This document shows, one piece after another, positions 1-5,292 of a stretch of DNA of 5,663 nucleotides. Each line of letters opens with the position of its first letter. The stretch's first letter is position 1. The stretch lies in assembly GCA_017622155.1 (NCBI GenBank), contig JAGARS010000175.1, positions 1 through 5,663 on the forward strand, given 5' to 3'. This DNA is from Peptococcaceae bacterium (GTDB taxonomy: Bacteria; Bacillota; Peptococcia; Peptococcales; Peptococcaceae). The notes beneath the pieces were generated by a model. It did no database searches. It was not told where the DNA came from and saw only the letters and a program-made list of their open reading frames with translations. The position numbers and the translations under genes are program-made.

Positions 1-39
1 CCAGTTTGCACACAAAAAGAAAGTCTTTTACTGTTCATA

Positions 40-55
40 TGTGCAAATTTGCACA
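40..55. promoter_or_regulatory. Perfect 16-bp palindrome, putative operator
   Basis: TGTGCAAATTTGCACA is a perfect inverted repeat with no spacer. A third copy of the half-site, TTTGCACA, lies at 5-12. The palindrome is about 50 bp upstream of the -10 box of the kinase-like gene, a position suited to an activator or an upstream repressor site. No T-run follows it, so it is not an intrinsic terminator. The regulator is unknown; it could equally serve a gene to the left of the window. Confidence 0.45.
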
Positions 56-101
56 ATCTAAAAAATATTTTTATATGTTTCTTTTCTTTTGCTTATCTTT
101 A

Positions 102-110
102 TGCTATAAT
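102..110 (+). promoter_or_regulatory. Extended -10 promoter of the kinase-like gene
   Basis: TGCTATAAT is a consensus -10 hexamer (105-110) with the TGn extension. Transcription would start near 117, leaving a leader of about 60 nt before the ATG at 179. No convincing -35 is seen at the 17-bp distance, as is common for extended -10 promoters. The same TGCTATAAT occurs in front of dnaB and, on the other strand, in front of the sirtuin gene. An A/T-rich stretch at 60-75 could act as an UP-like element. Confidence 0.6.
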
Positions 111-178
111 TGTTATAAGGAAATAGTTTCCTTGCAAATTATATTCCACCAAATTACTTACAGCAGGAGGGGTCTATT

Positions 179-772
179 ATGACAAACATGGTAATCACAA
201 TCAGTAGAGAATACGGCAGCGGCGGTCGTCAGATTGGCGAACAGCTGGCGAAAGAACTGGGCTTTGCTTTTTATGACAAAGATTTATTGAAAATCGTTGC
301 AGAAAAAAGCGGTATCAAAGAAGAAGTTTTGCAGAAGGCTGACGAAGAAGCGGCAAATCCATTATTTGCTCCGTACTATCCGCCACATCTGGATCCGGGC
401 AGTTTGAATGACCGTGTATTCAAGATGCAGGCTGATTTAATCAAAGAAAAAGCTGCCACAGAAAACTGCATTATTGTTGGGCGCTGCGGCAACTATGTAT
501 TAGAAGATGCGGAAAATGCGGTGCACGTATTTATTTATGCGGATGAAGATGCCAAAGTCACCCGTACAATGGAACGTCATCAGATTAGTCGCGATGAAGC
601 GGAAAAACGCATTAAGAAAATGGACAAACAGCGTCGTGCGTACTATCAGTACTATACTGAATGGAAATGGGCACGTACCGAAGGCTTTGACATTATGCTG
701 AACAGCAGCGCACTGGGTGTGGATGCTACTGTAGCTGCAATCAAAGCAATCGTTGAAGCGAAAATGAAATAA
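179..772 (+). CDS. Cytidylate kinase-like family protein
   Basis: A 197-residue P-loop protein of the cytidylate-kinase-like family (Cytidylate_kin2 type), which is common in anaerobic Bacillota and distinct from the true CMP kinase Cmk. The N-terminus ITISREYGSGGRQIG carries the family's glycine-rich nucleotide-binding loop (GSGGRQIG, residues 13-20). GRCGNY follows at 101-106, an Arg/Lys-rich lid-like segment KRIKKMDKQRRAYYQYY lies near 143-159, and DIMLNSS at 171-177 matches the family's C-terminal D-x-x-x-N motif. Cytosolic, with no membrane segments. ATG 179 is chosen because AGGAGGGG (165-172) sits 6 nt upstream; ATG 188 is the only close alternative. It is monocistronic, with its own promoter, and faces the sirtuin gene. 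Phosphotransfer to a nucleotide or small substrate is inferred from the family; the true substrate cannot be read from the sequence. Confidence 0.88.
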   Translation: MTNMVITISREYGSGGRQIGEQLAKELGFAFYDKDLLKIVAEKSGIKEEVLQKADEEAANPLFAPYYPPHLDPGSLNDRVFKMQADLIKEKAATENCIIVGRCGNYVLEDAENAVHVFIYADEDAKVTRTMERHQISRDEAEKRIKKMDKQRRAYYQYYTEWKWARTEGFDIMLNSSALGVDATVAAIKAIVEAKMK

Positions 773-782
773 TATATCTTCA

Positions 783-930
783 AAAGACACAGCATTATAA
801 TTCCTATCCTCCCCGGCTCTGGACATTTCTTTCATTGTTCATCTTAGGCAGACTTCGTCTGTCACGATTTGAACAATTTACAGCAATGTCCATCCCGAGG
901 TCGAATGCGGAATTTATAATCTGTGTCTTT
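783..930 (-). repeat. 148-bp hairpin repeat element, copy 1
   Basis: One of two related 148-bp units. It starts 10 bp after the kinase-like stop codon. Its ends, 783-804 and 909-930, are imperfect inverted repeats of 22 nt starting AAAGACACAG and ending CTGTGTCTTT. Nested inside are GGACATT (821-827) pairing with AATGTCC (885-891), ATTGTTCA (834-841) pairing with TGAACAAT (870-877), and an apical CAGAC-TTC-GTCTG hairpin (849-861). The whole unit can therefore fold into one long interrupted stem. Read on the minus strand it aligns without gaps to copy 2 (957-1104), 103 of 148 positions identical. No transposase or clear target-site duplication is present. It may be a MITE-like non-autonomous element or a structured RNA; the family is not recognised. 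Confidence 0.8.
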
Positions 931-956
931 CCGTTTTTATTACTCAACACAAACCA

Positions 957-1104
957 AAACAGACAGATTACAATTTCCGAATTTGACATAGCTGTGGACA
1001 GTCATGCAGGATGTTCATACCGTGGCAAACACAGTTTGACAAAGGTGAACATCCCAAAGAGTGTCCAGCAGCGAGGAGAAAAGGAAATGTAATGCTGTCT
1101 GTTT
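957..1104 (+). repeat. 148-bp hairpin repeat element, copy 2
   Basis: Second, inverted copy of the element, 26 bp after copy 1 and of exactly equal length. Its ends, 957-978 and 1083-1104, start AAACAGACAG and end CTGTCTGTTT. Nested pairs are GGACA (996-1000) with TGTCC (1062-1066), GGATGTTCA (1009-1017) with TGAACATCC (1046-1054), and an apical CAAAC-ACA-GTTTG hairpin (1026-1038). Where the stem sequences differ from copy 1, the opposite strand of the stem usually changes to match. The right end lies 5 bp from the sirtuin stop codon. It is followed by a T-rich run (1105-1124), so on the plus strand it could also end transcription of the kinase-like gene. Confidence 0.8.
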
Positions 1105-1124
1105 GTTTTTTATTTAATTTTTTC
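1105..1124 (+). terminator. T-rich tract after hairpin, possible terminator
   Basis: GTTTTTTATTTAATTTTTTC follows directly on the closing stem of repeat copy 2 (1083-1104). A plus-strand transcript reading through the kinase-like gene would form a long hairpin followed by a U-rich tract. This is a plausible intrinsic terminator in a convergent gene pair, but the tract overlaps the last codons of the sirtuin gene and is interrupted by A residues. No other terminator is visible for either gene. Confidence 0.35.
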
Positions 1125-1889
1125 TAGAATACACGGCAACGCCTCCGCAATATCCACTCCTGCGCAGATTGCTTTGTGCTTATTCTCTTCCACGCACAGC
1201 GGATGATTGGTGTTGATACGCACCAGTGTTGCATTTGGATGATTCATCACAATCTGCTCAAATGGAAAGCGAATCAATTCCGGCATGGTATAGCCCACGC
1301 CCAGCTCCAGCACCACCAGCGGCTCGTCAGCTTTTGCATTAATAAAACGGAAATATTTGCTGTTCTGCACCTGATAACGTTCCTCACAGAATCCTTTACC
1401 TGTATACACATTCATAATCATCGGCGCACCGCAATGTGGGCACACCGGCTGATATGACGGGTCCTTTTCCATTTTTTCAAAATGGCTCTTACCAATCCAG
1501 GTTTGGTCTTTGCAGTTTTTACTGCACTGCAGCCGTGCCATATCCCCCTGGGCTTTGTATATGTGCCCCAGTTCTACACCGCTTTTTTGAATAAAGCCGT
1601 CGGCATTGCTGTCAATAATAAAATATTCTTTGCCGTCTAACAGCTGTGCCAGCTGTGTATACACCGCCGGCACTTCCTGCACCAGCCTCTGCTCTTTGAT
1701 ATGCGGATACCAGAACGGCCAGTATTCCTCCGGCTTCAGTTTTTTATCGAACGGCAGCACACTCATTCCGGCTGACATTGGCATACCGCCGCCAAGCCCT
1801 ACCAGAATACGATTGCTTTTTTTGATTGCCCGGGCAATATCCTCTATTTTTTTGTCATCCCACACCACTTCATGATCACGATTATGCAT
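1110..1889 (-). CDS. Sir2-family protein with atypical active site
   Basis: A 259-residue sirtuin-fold protein, about the length of a bacterial sirtuin. Visible parts (numbered from the chosen start): NAD-binding Gly-rich segment GLGGGMPMSAGM (31-42), replacing the usual GAGxSxxSGI; SNADG (94-98), matching the Asn and Asp of TQNxD; a zinc ribbon formed by C122/C126 (C-x3-C) and C150/C153 (C-x2-C); ELGVGY (195-200) and INTN (225-228), typical of the C-terminal Rossmann part. The family's catalytic His-Gly is Gln-Gly here (Q114-G115), so classical deacetylation is doubtful. ADP-ribosyl transfer, as in macrodomain-linked class M sirtuins, is an alternative, yet no macrodomain, GcvH-like or lipoate ligase gene lies in this window. 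Start: ATG 1889 is preferred, because a GTG nine bases upstream falls inside the Shine-Dalgarno GAGGTGAT. Cytosolic. It diverges from dnaB. Confidence 0.85.
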   Translation of the reverse strand: MHNRDHEVVWDDKKIEDIARAIKKSNRILVGLGGGMPMSAGMSVLPFDKKLKPEEYWPFWYPHIKEQRLVQEVPAVYTQLAQLLDGKEYFIIDSNADGFIQKSGVELGHIYKAQGDMARLQCSKNCKDQTWIGKSHFEKMEKDPSYQPVCPHCGAPMIMNVYTGKGFCEERYQVQNSKYFRFINAKADEPLVVLELGVGYTMPELIRFPFEQIVMNHPNATLVRINTNHPLCVEENKHKAICAGVDIAEALPCILEKIK

Positions 1890-1893
1890 AAGT

Positions 1894-1901
1894 ATCACCT
1901 C
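1894..1901 (-). promoter_or_regulatory. RBS deciding the sirtuin start
   Basis: On the minus strand GAGGTGAT precedes ATG 1889 at normal spacing. The GTG at 1898-1896, which would add three residues (the reading frame is open there), lies within this site and has no RBS of its own. This supports the shorter 259-residue product. Confidence 0.7.
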
Positions 1902-1929
1902 ATAGATTATTCAATAATTTTTCTCGTAT

Positions 1930-1935
1930 ATTATA
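1930..1935 (-). promoter_or_regulatory. -10 box of the sirtuin promoter (extended)
   Basis: Read on the minus strand, TGTGCTATAAT (1940-1930) contains TATAAT with a TGn extension. The start of transcription would be near 1923, giving a leader of about 34 nt. It is an exact 11-bp mirror of the dnaB -10 region at 1997-2007. No good -35 is seen; operator-like site 1 occupies that region. Confidence 0.6.
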
Positions 1936-1944
1936 GCACAGAAG

Positions 1945-1964
1945 TTGTACCGCAATCGATATAA
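1945..1964. promoter_or_regulatory. Operator-like palindrome 1 (sirtuin side)
   Basis: TTGTACCGCAATCGATATAA is an imperfect palindrome (8-bp arms, 4-bp spacer) and matches site 2 in the pattern TTrTACCG-N4-CGrTATAA. It covers the -35 region of the minus-strand promoter, so a bound protein would be expected to repress the sirtuin gene. Its centre is 31 bp from that of site 2, about three helical turns. The regulator is unknown. Confidence 0.5.
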
Positions 1965-1975
1965 AAATAAAGAAA

Positions 1976-1995
1976 TTATACCGCTTTCGGTATAA
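1976..1995. promoter_or_regulatory. Operator-like palindrome 2 (dnaB side)
   Basis: TTATACCGCTTTCGGTATAA has perfect 8-bp arms (TTATACCG / CGGTATAA) around CTTT. It lies across the -35 region and ends 6 bp before the dnaB -10 box. It is too short and lacks a T-run, so terminator function is unlikely. A dimeric regulator binding here could shut off dnaB, or, together with site 1, both divergent promoters. A hairpin role in a transcript is unlikely because it lies upstream of the predicted dnaB start point. Confidence 0.55.
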
Positions 1996-1996
1996 A

Positions 1997-2007
1997 TGTG
2001 CTATAAT
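1997..2007 (+). promoter_or_regulatory. Extended -10 promoter of dnaB
   Basis: TGTGCTATAAT contains TGn plus consensus TATAAT (2002-2007). Transcription would start near 2014, giving a leader of about 34 nt with AGGAGG at 2033-2038. No consensus -35 is found; palindrome 2 occupies the place. dnaB is often cotranscribed behind rplI in Bacillota, but here it has its own promoter and a divergent neighbour. Confidence 0.65.
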
Positions 2008-2047
2008 GATGGAGCAATTATTCTAAACAATCAGGAGGCTGTCAAGT

Positions 2048-3385
2048 ATGGCTGAATTTACAAACGAAAAAATCCTGCCACAAAGTCTGGAAGCGGAACA
2101 GGCTGTGCTGGCAGCTATGTTTAACGATAAAGATGCTATTTTAGAAGTCATCCCTATTTTGAAAGAAACCGACTTTTATCGTCACGACCATGGTGTGCTG
2201 TATGCCACCATGCGCAACATGAACGAACAAGGTGTGCCCATTGATTTGGTTACCATCACAGCACAGCTGGACAAAGACGGCAACCTGGAAAAAGCAGGCG
2301 GCATCACCTATGTGGCGCAAATCGCCAACTCCATCGGCAGTGCATCCAATATTGTACACTATGCCAATATCGTAAAAGAAAAAGCGGTACTGCGCGATTT
2401 AATCACCATTTCCGGCAATATCGCCAATCGCAGCTATGATGATGCAGAAGACACTGAAAAAATTCTGGACGATGCAGAGCGCATGGTGCTGGAAATCTCT
2501 CAGAAACGTGCACGTTCCGGTCTGACACCGGTATCGGAAGTTATCGACAATACACTGACCACACTGGAAATTCTGTCACAGAAAAAAGAAGGCCTCACCG
2601 GTGTGACATCGGGTTTTATCGATTTAGATAAAATGACCTCCGGCTGGCAGAAATCCGACTTTATTATTCTGGCTGCCCGCCCTGCTATGGGGAAAACAGC
2701 ACTGGCGCTGAATATGGCGCAGAATGCCGCTATGGCTACTAACGAGCCTGTTGCTATTTTCAGCCTGGAAATGAGCAAAGAGCAGCTGGTAAACCGTATG
2801 ATTTCCTCTCTGGCCGAAATTGATCAGCAGACATTGCGCAACGGCCGTATTTATGGAGAAGACTGGGTACGCCTGGTCAATGCCATCGCACCGCTGGCCG
2901 AAGCACCGGTATACATCGATGACACGCCGGCTATCTCTGTGCGCGAGGTACGCGCCAAAGCCCGCCGTTTAAAAGCGGAGCATGGCCTGGCTATGATTAT
3001 CATCGACTATCTGCAGCTCATGGGCAGTACCGGTCGTATCGAAAGCCGTCAGCAGGAAGTTTCGCAGATTTCCCGAAGCCTGAAAGCCTTAGCCCGTGAA
3101 CTGGATGTGCCAATTATCGCACTGTCGCAGTTAAGCCGTTCTGTAGAGCAAGGCACCGAGAAGAAACCAAGCTTGAGCCATCTGCGTGAATCCGGTTCCT
3201 TAGAGCAGGACGCCGATATTGTAATGTTTATCTATCGTGATGAATACTATAACGAAGATTCCGACAAAAAAGGCCAGGCAGAAATTATCATTGCCAAGCA
3301 TAGAAACGGTGCCACCGGCTCCGTAGACTTGAGCTTTCGCAAAGAATTCACCAAGTTCGGCAACTTGAGCCGTATGCCGGGCTAA
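2048..3385 (+). CDS. dnaB: Replicative DNA helicase DnaB
   Basis: The hexameric 5'-3' helicase (DnaC in Bacillus subtilis naming) that unwinds DNA at the replication fork and binds primase and the helicase loader. Its 445 residues are a normal length. The N-terminal domain (about 8-150, PQSLEAEQAVLAAM onward) mediates primase contacts and ring formation; a linker at about 155-185 leads into the RecA-like motor. Motor motifs: Walker A RPAMGKTA (211-218, K216/T217), catalytic Glu in SLEMS (239-243), Walker B IIIDYLQLM (317-325, D320), the LSQLSR sensor motif (359-364), DADIVMFIYRDEYY (388-401), and the Arg-finger segment KHRNGATG (417-424, R419). No intein interrupts the Walker A or other usual insertion sites. 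ATG 2048 has AGGAGG 9 nt upstream and gives the expected N-terminus. Monocistronic, divergent from the sirtuin gene and apparently under the palindromic sites at 1945-1995. Confidence 0.97.
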   Translation: MAEFTNEKILPQSLEAEQAVLAAMFNDKDAILEVIPILKETDFYRHDHGVLYATMRNMNEQGVPIDLVTITAQLDKDGNLEKAGGITYVAQIANSIGSASNIVHYANIVKEKAVLRDLITISGNIANRSYDDAEDTEKILDDAERMVLEISQKRARSGLTPVSEVIDNTLTTLEILSQKKEGLTGVTSGFIDLDKMTSGWQKSDFIILAARPAMGKTALALNMAQNAAMATNEPVAIFSLEMSKEQLVNRMISSLAEIDQQTLRNGRIYGEDWVRLVNAIAPLAEAPVYIDDTPAISVREVRAKARRLKAEHGLAMIIIDYLQLMGSTGRIESRQQEVSQISRSLKALARELDVPIIALSQLSRSVEQGTEKKPSLSHLRESGSLEQDADIVMFIYRDEYYNEDSDKKGQAEIIIAKHRNGATGSVDLSFRKEFTKFGNLSRMPG

Positions 3386-3396
3386 AATAACGCTTT

Positions 3397-3475
3397 TGGC
3401 CTGACGGCGAACGAGTCGCTGAGGACATCCACAAGGTATCAGCGCAAAAATGCGCAAGCTCGACCCCTGCAAATT
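3397..3475 (+). other. Structured 3' region after dnaB
   Basis: This stretch holds several short inverted repeats: CGAG (3412-3415) with CTCG (3459-3462), CGCTGA (3417-3422) with TCAGCG (3439-3444), and GCGCA-AAAA-TGCGC (3442-3455), which competes with the second. ACCCCTGCAA occurs at 3463-3472 and again at 3492-3501, so the right arm of the terminator could pair with either copy. No reading frame of note. It may be just a 3' UTR, an alternative terminator fold or a small RNA. Confidence 0.3.
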
Positions 3476-3490
3476 TTCGTGCAAATCAAA

Positions 3491-3528
3491 AACCCCTGCA
3501 ATCTAGGAAAGCCTATTTTGCAGGGGTT
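3491..3528. terminator. Bidirectional terminator, dnaB / flavoprotein
   Basis: AACCCCTGCAA (3491-3501) pairs perfectly with TTGCAGGGGTT (3518-3528) around a 16-nt loop. On the minus strand the stem is followed by TTTTTGATTTG, a good intrinsic terminator for the flavin reductase-rubredoxin gene, whose stop is 60 bp away. On the plus strand the tail CTTATTATATAT is weaker but can serve dnaB. Confidence 0.8.
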
Positions 3529-3588
3529 CTTATTATATATGTTTCAACACTCTGACCAGCAGTCAGCGGACAGCCGAAACGTCTGTCC

Positions 3589-4317
3589 CTACATTTTTTC
3601 AAATACGCTGGCAGGCTGTTTGCAGATTGGGCATTTGAAGTCTTCGGTCATTGGCCCTTCATGCACATAGCCGCACACACTGCATTTCCATTTTTCTACT
3701 TCCGGCTCTACTTTCACAAATACACTTGCCGGCTGCTTGCAGATTGGGCATTTGAAATCTTCGGTCATTGGCCCTTCGTGTACATAGCCGCATACGCTGC
3801 ACTTCCACTGTTCAGCAGCGGCCGGAGCTTCTGCTTTCTTTTTATTTTTCACATCGCTGTGATAATATGCATAGGTCATTGGTTCTTCCTGAGACAGAAT
3901 CTGTGCATCTACCACTTCACACAGGAACAATGTGTGGGTGCCGCAATCCATTTTATTTACGACATTCGCGGACAGCACTGCACTTGTATGCTCTGCAAGA
4001 TATGGCACCTGCTGTGCGTCTGTCACAAACGGCTGACCGCTGGTGTGGAATTTATCCGCAGTACGGCTGGACTGAAAACCGAAGTTGGCAATCAGGTCCA
4101 TATCAGCTGTTTTGTCCAGGATAGAAACGGTCAGTTTGCCGCTTTTGTGAATCATTTCGTTGGTATAGTTGTCTTTGTTTAAACCAACAGCAATCTGTAC
4201 CGGACTGCCGGTAATCTGCACAACTGTATTGGCAGTACAGCCGGATAAAGCGCCTTCATATTCTGTGCCAATCACATACAAACCGTATCCCAATTTAAAT
4301 AATGCTTTTGTATCCAT
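3589..4317 (-). CDS. Flavin reductase with two rubredoxin-like domains
   Basis: A 242-residue electron-transfer flavoprotein resembling 'high molecular weight rubredoxin' (Hrb), which in acetogens passes electrons from NADH to a flavodiiron NO/O2 reductase. Residues 1-155 are an FMN-binding split-barrel flavin reductase (LFKLGYGLYVIGT..., SGCTANTVVQIT near 25-36, AVGLNKDNYT near 43-52). A Lys/Ala/Pro-rich linker (about 156-169) leads to two rubrerythrin-type iron sites: C173/C176/C190/C193 and C212/C215/C229/C232, each C-x2-C-x13-C-x2-C. This is shorter than classical rubredoxin. The two domains are identical over 30 residues. Cytosolic; a role in O2 or NO detoxification is inferred. The start at ATG 4317 is chosen because GGGGGAAG (4331-4324) precedes it and a -10 box lies at 4354-4359; the frame stays open to an ATG at 4374, but that would lie upstream of the transcript start. 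No partner oxidase gene is in the window. Confidence 0.9.
   Translation of the reverse strand: MDTKALFKLGYGLYVIGTEYEGALSGCTANTVVQITGSPVQIAVGLNKDNYTNEMIHKSGKLTVSILDKTADMDLIANFGFQSSRTADKFHTSGQPFVTDAQQVPYLAEHTSAVLSANVVNKMDCGTHTLFLCEVVDAQILSQEEPMTYAYYHSDVKNKKKAEAPAAAEQWKCSVCGYVHEGPMTEDFKCPICKQPASVFVKVEPEVEKWKCSVCGYVHEGPMTEDFKCPICKQPASVFEKM
3601..3807 (-). repeat. Tandem repeat encoding twin rubredoxin domains
   Basis: Two 90-bp copies (3601-3690 and 3718-3807) separated by 27 bp encode 30 identical residues each, from the Trp before the first Cys pair to the Phe after PASV. The copies differ at 10 of 90 bases, each in a separate codon and all synonymous. This indicates an internal duplication old enough to have diverged at silent sites, with the protein sequence held constant. 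Confidence 0.9.
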
Positions 4318-4353
4318 AAATATCTTCCCCCATAAAATAAAATTGCTATTTTG

Positions 4354-4359
4354 ATTATA
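4354..4359 (-). promoter_or_regulatory. -10 box of the flavoprotein gene
   Basis: On the minus strand TATAAT stands within GGGTATAATC, 36 bp before ATG 4317. TTGTTA at 4384-4379 could serve as -35, but with a long spacer of 19 bp. The box lies in the 72-bp gap behind the permease gene, so the flavoprotein can be expressed apart from the rlmH-permease operon. No clear terminator is seen between them, and read-through is possible. Confidence 0.5.
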
Positions 4360-4389
4360 CCCGTCTTGTACCAATTCATAACAAATTAT

Positions 4390-5292
4390 TTATACTTTTT
4401 TCCACGAAAGCAGCAGCATCGTAGCAAAAATCATTGCAGCACCAGTCCAGTCCATCGTATTAAACTGCAAATGAAGCCCTATCACCGAGAAAAATGCGGA
4501 AGCCAGCGGCTCCACACAGGCAAACAGACTGGCATACGTAGCACCAATCATGGTGACACTCACCAAATATAAATAGAACGATAAAAACGTGGCAAACAAT
4601 ACAATAAACCCAATCATCAATACCGCTGTCATATCCACATAGCCTTCAAACGCCCAGAACGGATGATAACAATTAAGCGCAAGCCCCCCAATGAGCATAC
4701 CCCAGCCTACTACCACAGGCGATGTATATCGCATCTGTAAAGCACCTGGATATACAGTGTAAAATGCCATAGCCAATGCCGAGCTCAAGCCCCACATCAG
4801 TGCCGATACGGTAATATGCAGCGTAGACGGATTGCCGTGGGTTACCAAAAGGAATGTACCGACCAATGCCAATAATACTGCCACAGCTTCTTTTTTAGAC
4901 GGCGCTTTGCGGCTGCGCACTGCGGAAAACAATACAATCAGTACCGGAAATAAATACTGTAAAATCGTCGCCGTCGGTGCATTGGATTTATCAATGGCTA
5001 CAAAATAGGTGAGCTGTACCGCCATCACACCGAATATGGCAAAAATCAAGAGCTTTAACAAATCCGATCGGCTTTGAAATACATTCAGCGTATCTTTGCC
5101 AATGCGAAGAAAACTCCACACCACCATCAGCACACCGGAGATCAACAGTCGCACAGTCACCAGCCACTCTGCATTGATATCATAGCTCTGAAACAAATGC
5201 TGCCCGAATACACCGGAAAGGCCCCACAATACGCCGGGAATAAACGCCAGTGCCGCACCAATAAAAAAACTTTTCTGCTGATGTGTCTTCAT
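4390..5292 (-). CDS. DMT superfamily permease (EamA family)
   Basis: A 300-residue inner-membrane protein made of two EamA repeats (about 9-150 and 160-297). Ten hydrophobic segments can be drawn near residues 9-29, 43-63, 78-98, 105-125, 134-152, 160-180, 192-208, 222-244, 250-273 and 280-297. Family marks include the N-terminal [12 protein letters not shown] (19-30), the short Lys/Arg-rich loop between segments 4 and 5 (SRKAPSKKE), and the glutamate-proline [13 protein letters not shown] (258-270) in the last-but-one helix. Related proteins export amino acids or other metabolites; the substrate here is unknown. The start ATG overlaps the rlmH stop codon (ATGA, 5292-5289), and CAAAGGGGAG (5313-5304, inside rlmH) acts as RBS, so translation is probably coupled. 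The C-terminus ends in SWKKV, placing Lys residues after the last helix. Confidence 0.92.
   Translation of the reverse strand: MKTHQQKSFFIGAALAFIPGVLWGLSGVFGQHLFQSYDINAEWLVTVRLLISGVLMVVWSFLRIGKDTLNVFQSRSDLLKLLIFAIFGVMAVQLTYFVAIDKSNAPTATILQYLFPVLIVLFSAVRSRKAPSKKEAVAVLLALVGTFLLVTHGNPSTLHITVSALMWGLSSALAMAFYTVYPGALQMRYTSPVVVGWGMLIGGLALNCYHPFWAFEGYVDMTAVLMIGFIVLFATFLSFYLYLVSVTMIGATYASLFACVEPLASAFFSVIGLHLQFNTMDWTGAAMIFATMLLLSWKKV

Noticed and set aside
804..1092. Open frames of 85 aa (835-1092, plus) and 61 aa (804-989, minus) with similar-looking peptides such as FDIAVDSHAGCSYRG and MDIAVNCSNRDRR
   Set aside because: Their likeness follows from the inverted repeat itself. They have no RBS, no known domain, and differences between the copies follow stem pairing rather than codon position.
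783..1104. CRISPR-like or IS-element reading of the repeat region
   Set aside because: Only two inverted copies without spacers of regular size, no cas gene, no transposase and no clear target-site duplication.
1896..1898. GTG at 1898-1896 as sirtuin start
   Set aside because: It lies within the Shine-Dalgarno sequence of ATG 1889 and has no upstream RBS.
1976..1995. Palindrome 2 as an intrinsic terminator of a gene to its left
   Set aside because: The stem is AT-rich and short, has no T-run after it, and the neighbour on the left is transcribed away from it.
3417..3444. Hammerhead-ribozyme-like CTGAGGA core at 3419-3425
   Set aside because: It fits CUGANGA, but the required GAAA strand and flanking stems I and III are absent.
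3661..4182. Plus-strand frames opposite the flavoprotein gene (up to 173 codons)
   Set aside because: They are shadows of a well-supported gene on the other strand and show no family features or RBS.
4318..4374. N-terminal extension of the flavin reductase from ATG 4374
   Set aside because: The extension is not like the family N-terminus, lacks an RBS, and contains the -10 box TATAAT at 4354-4359.
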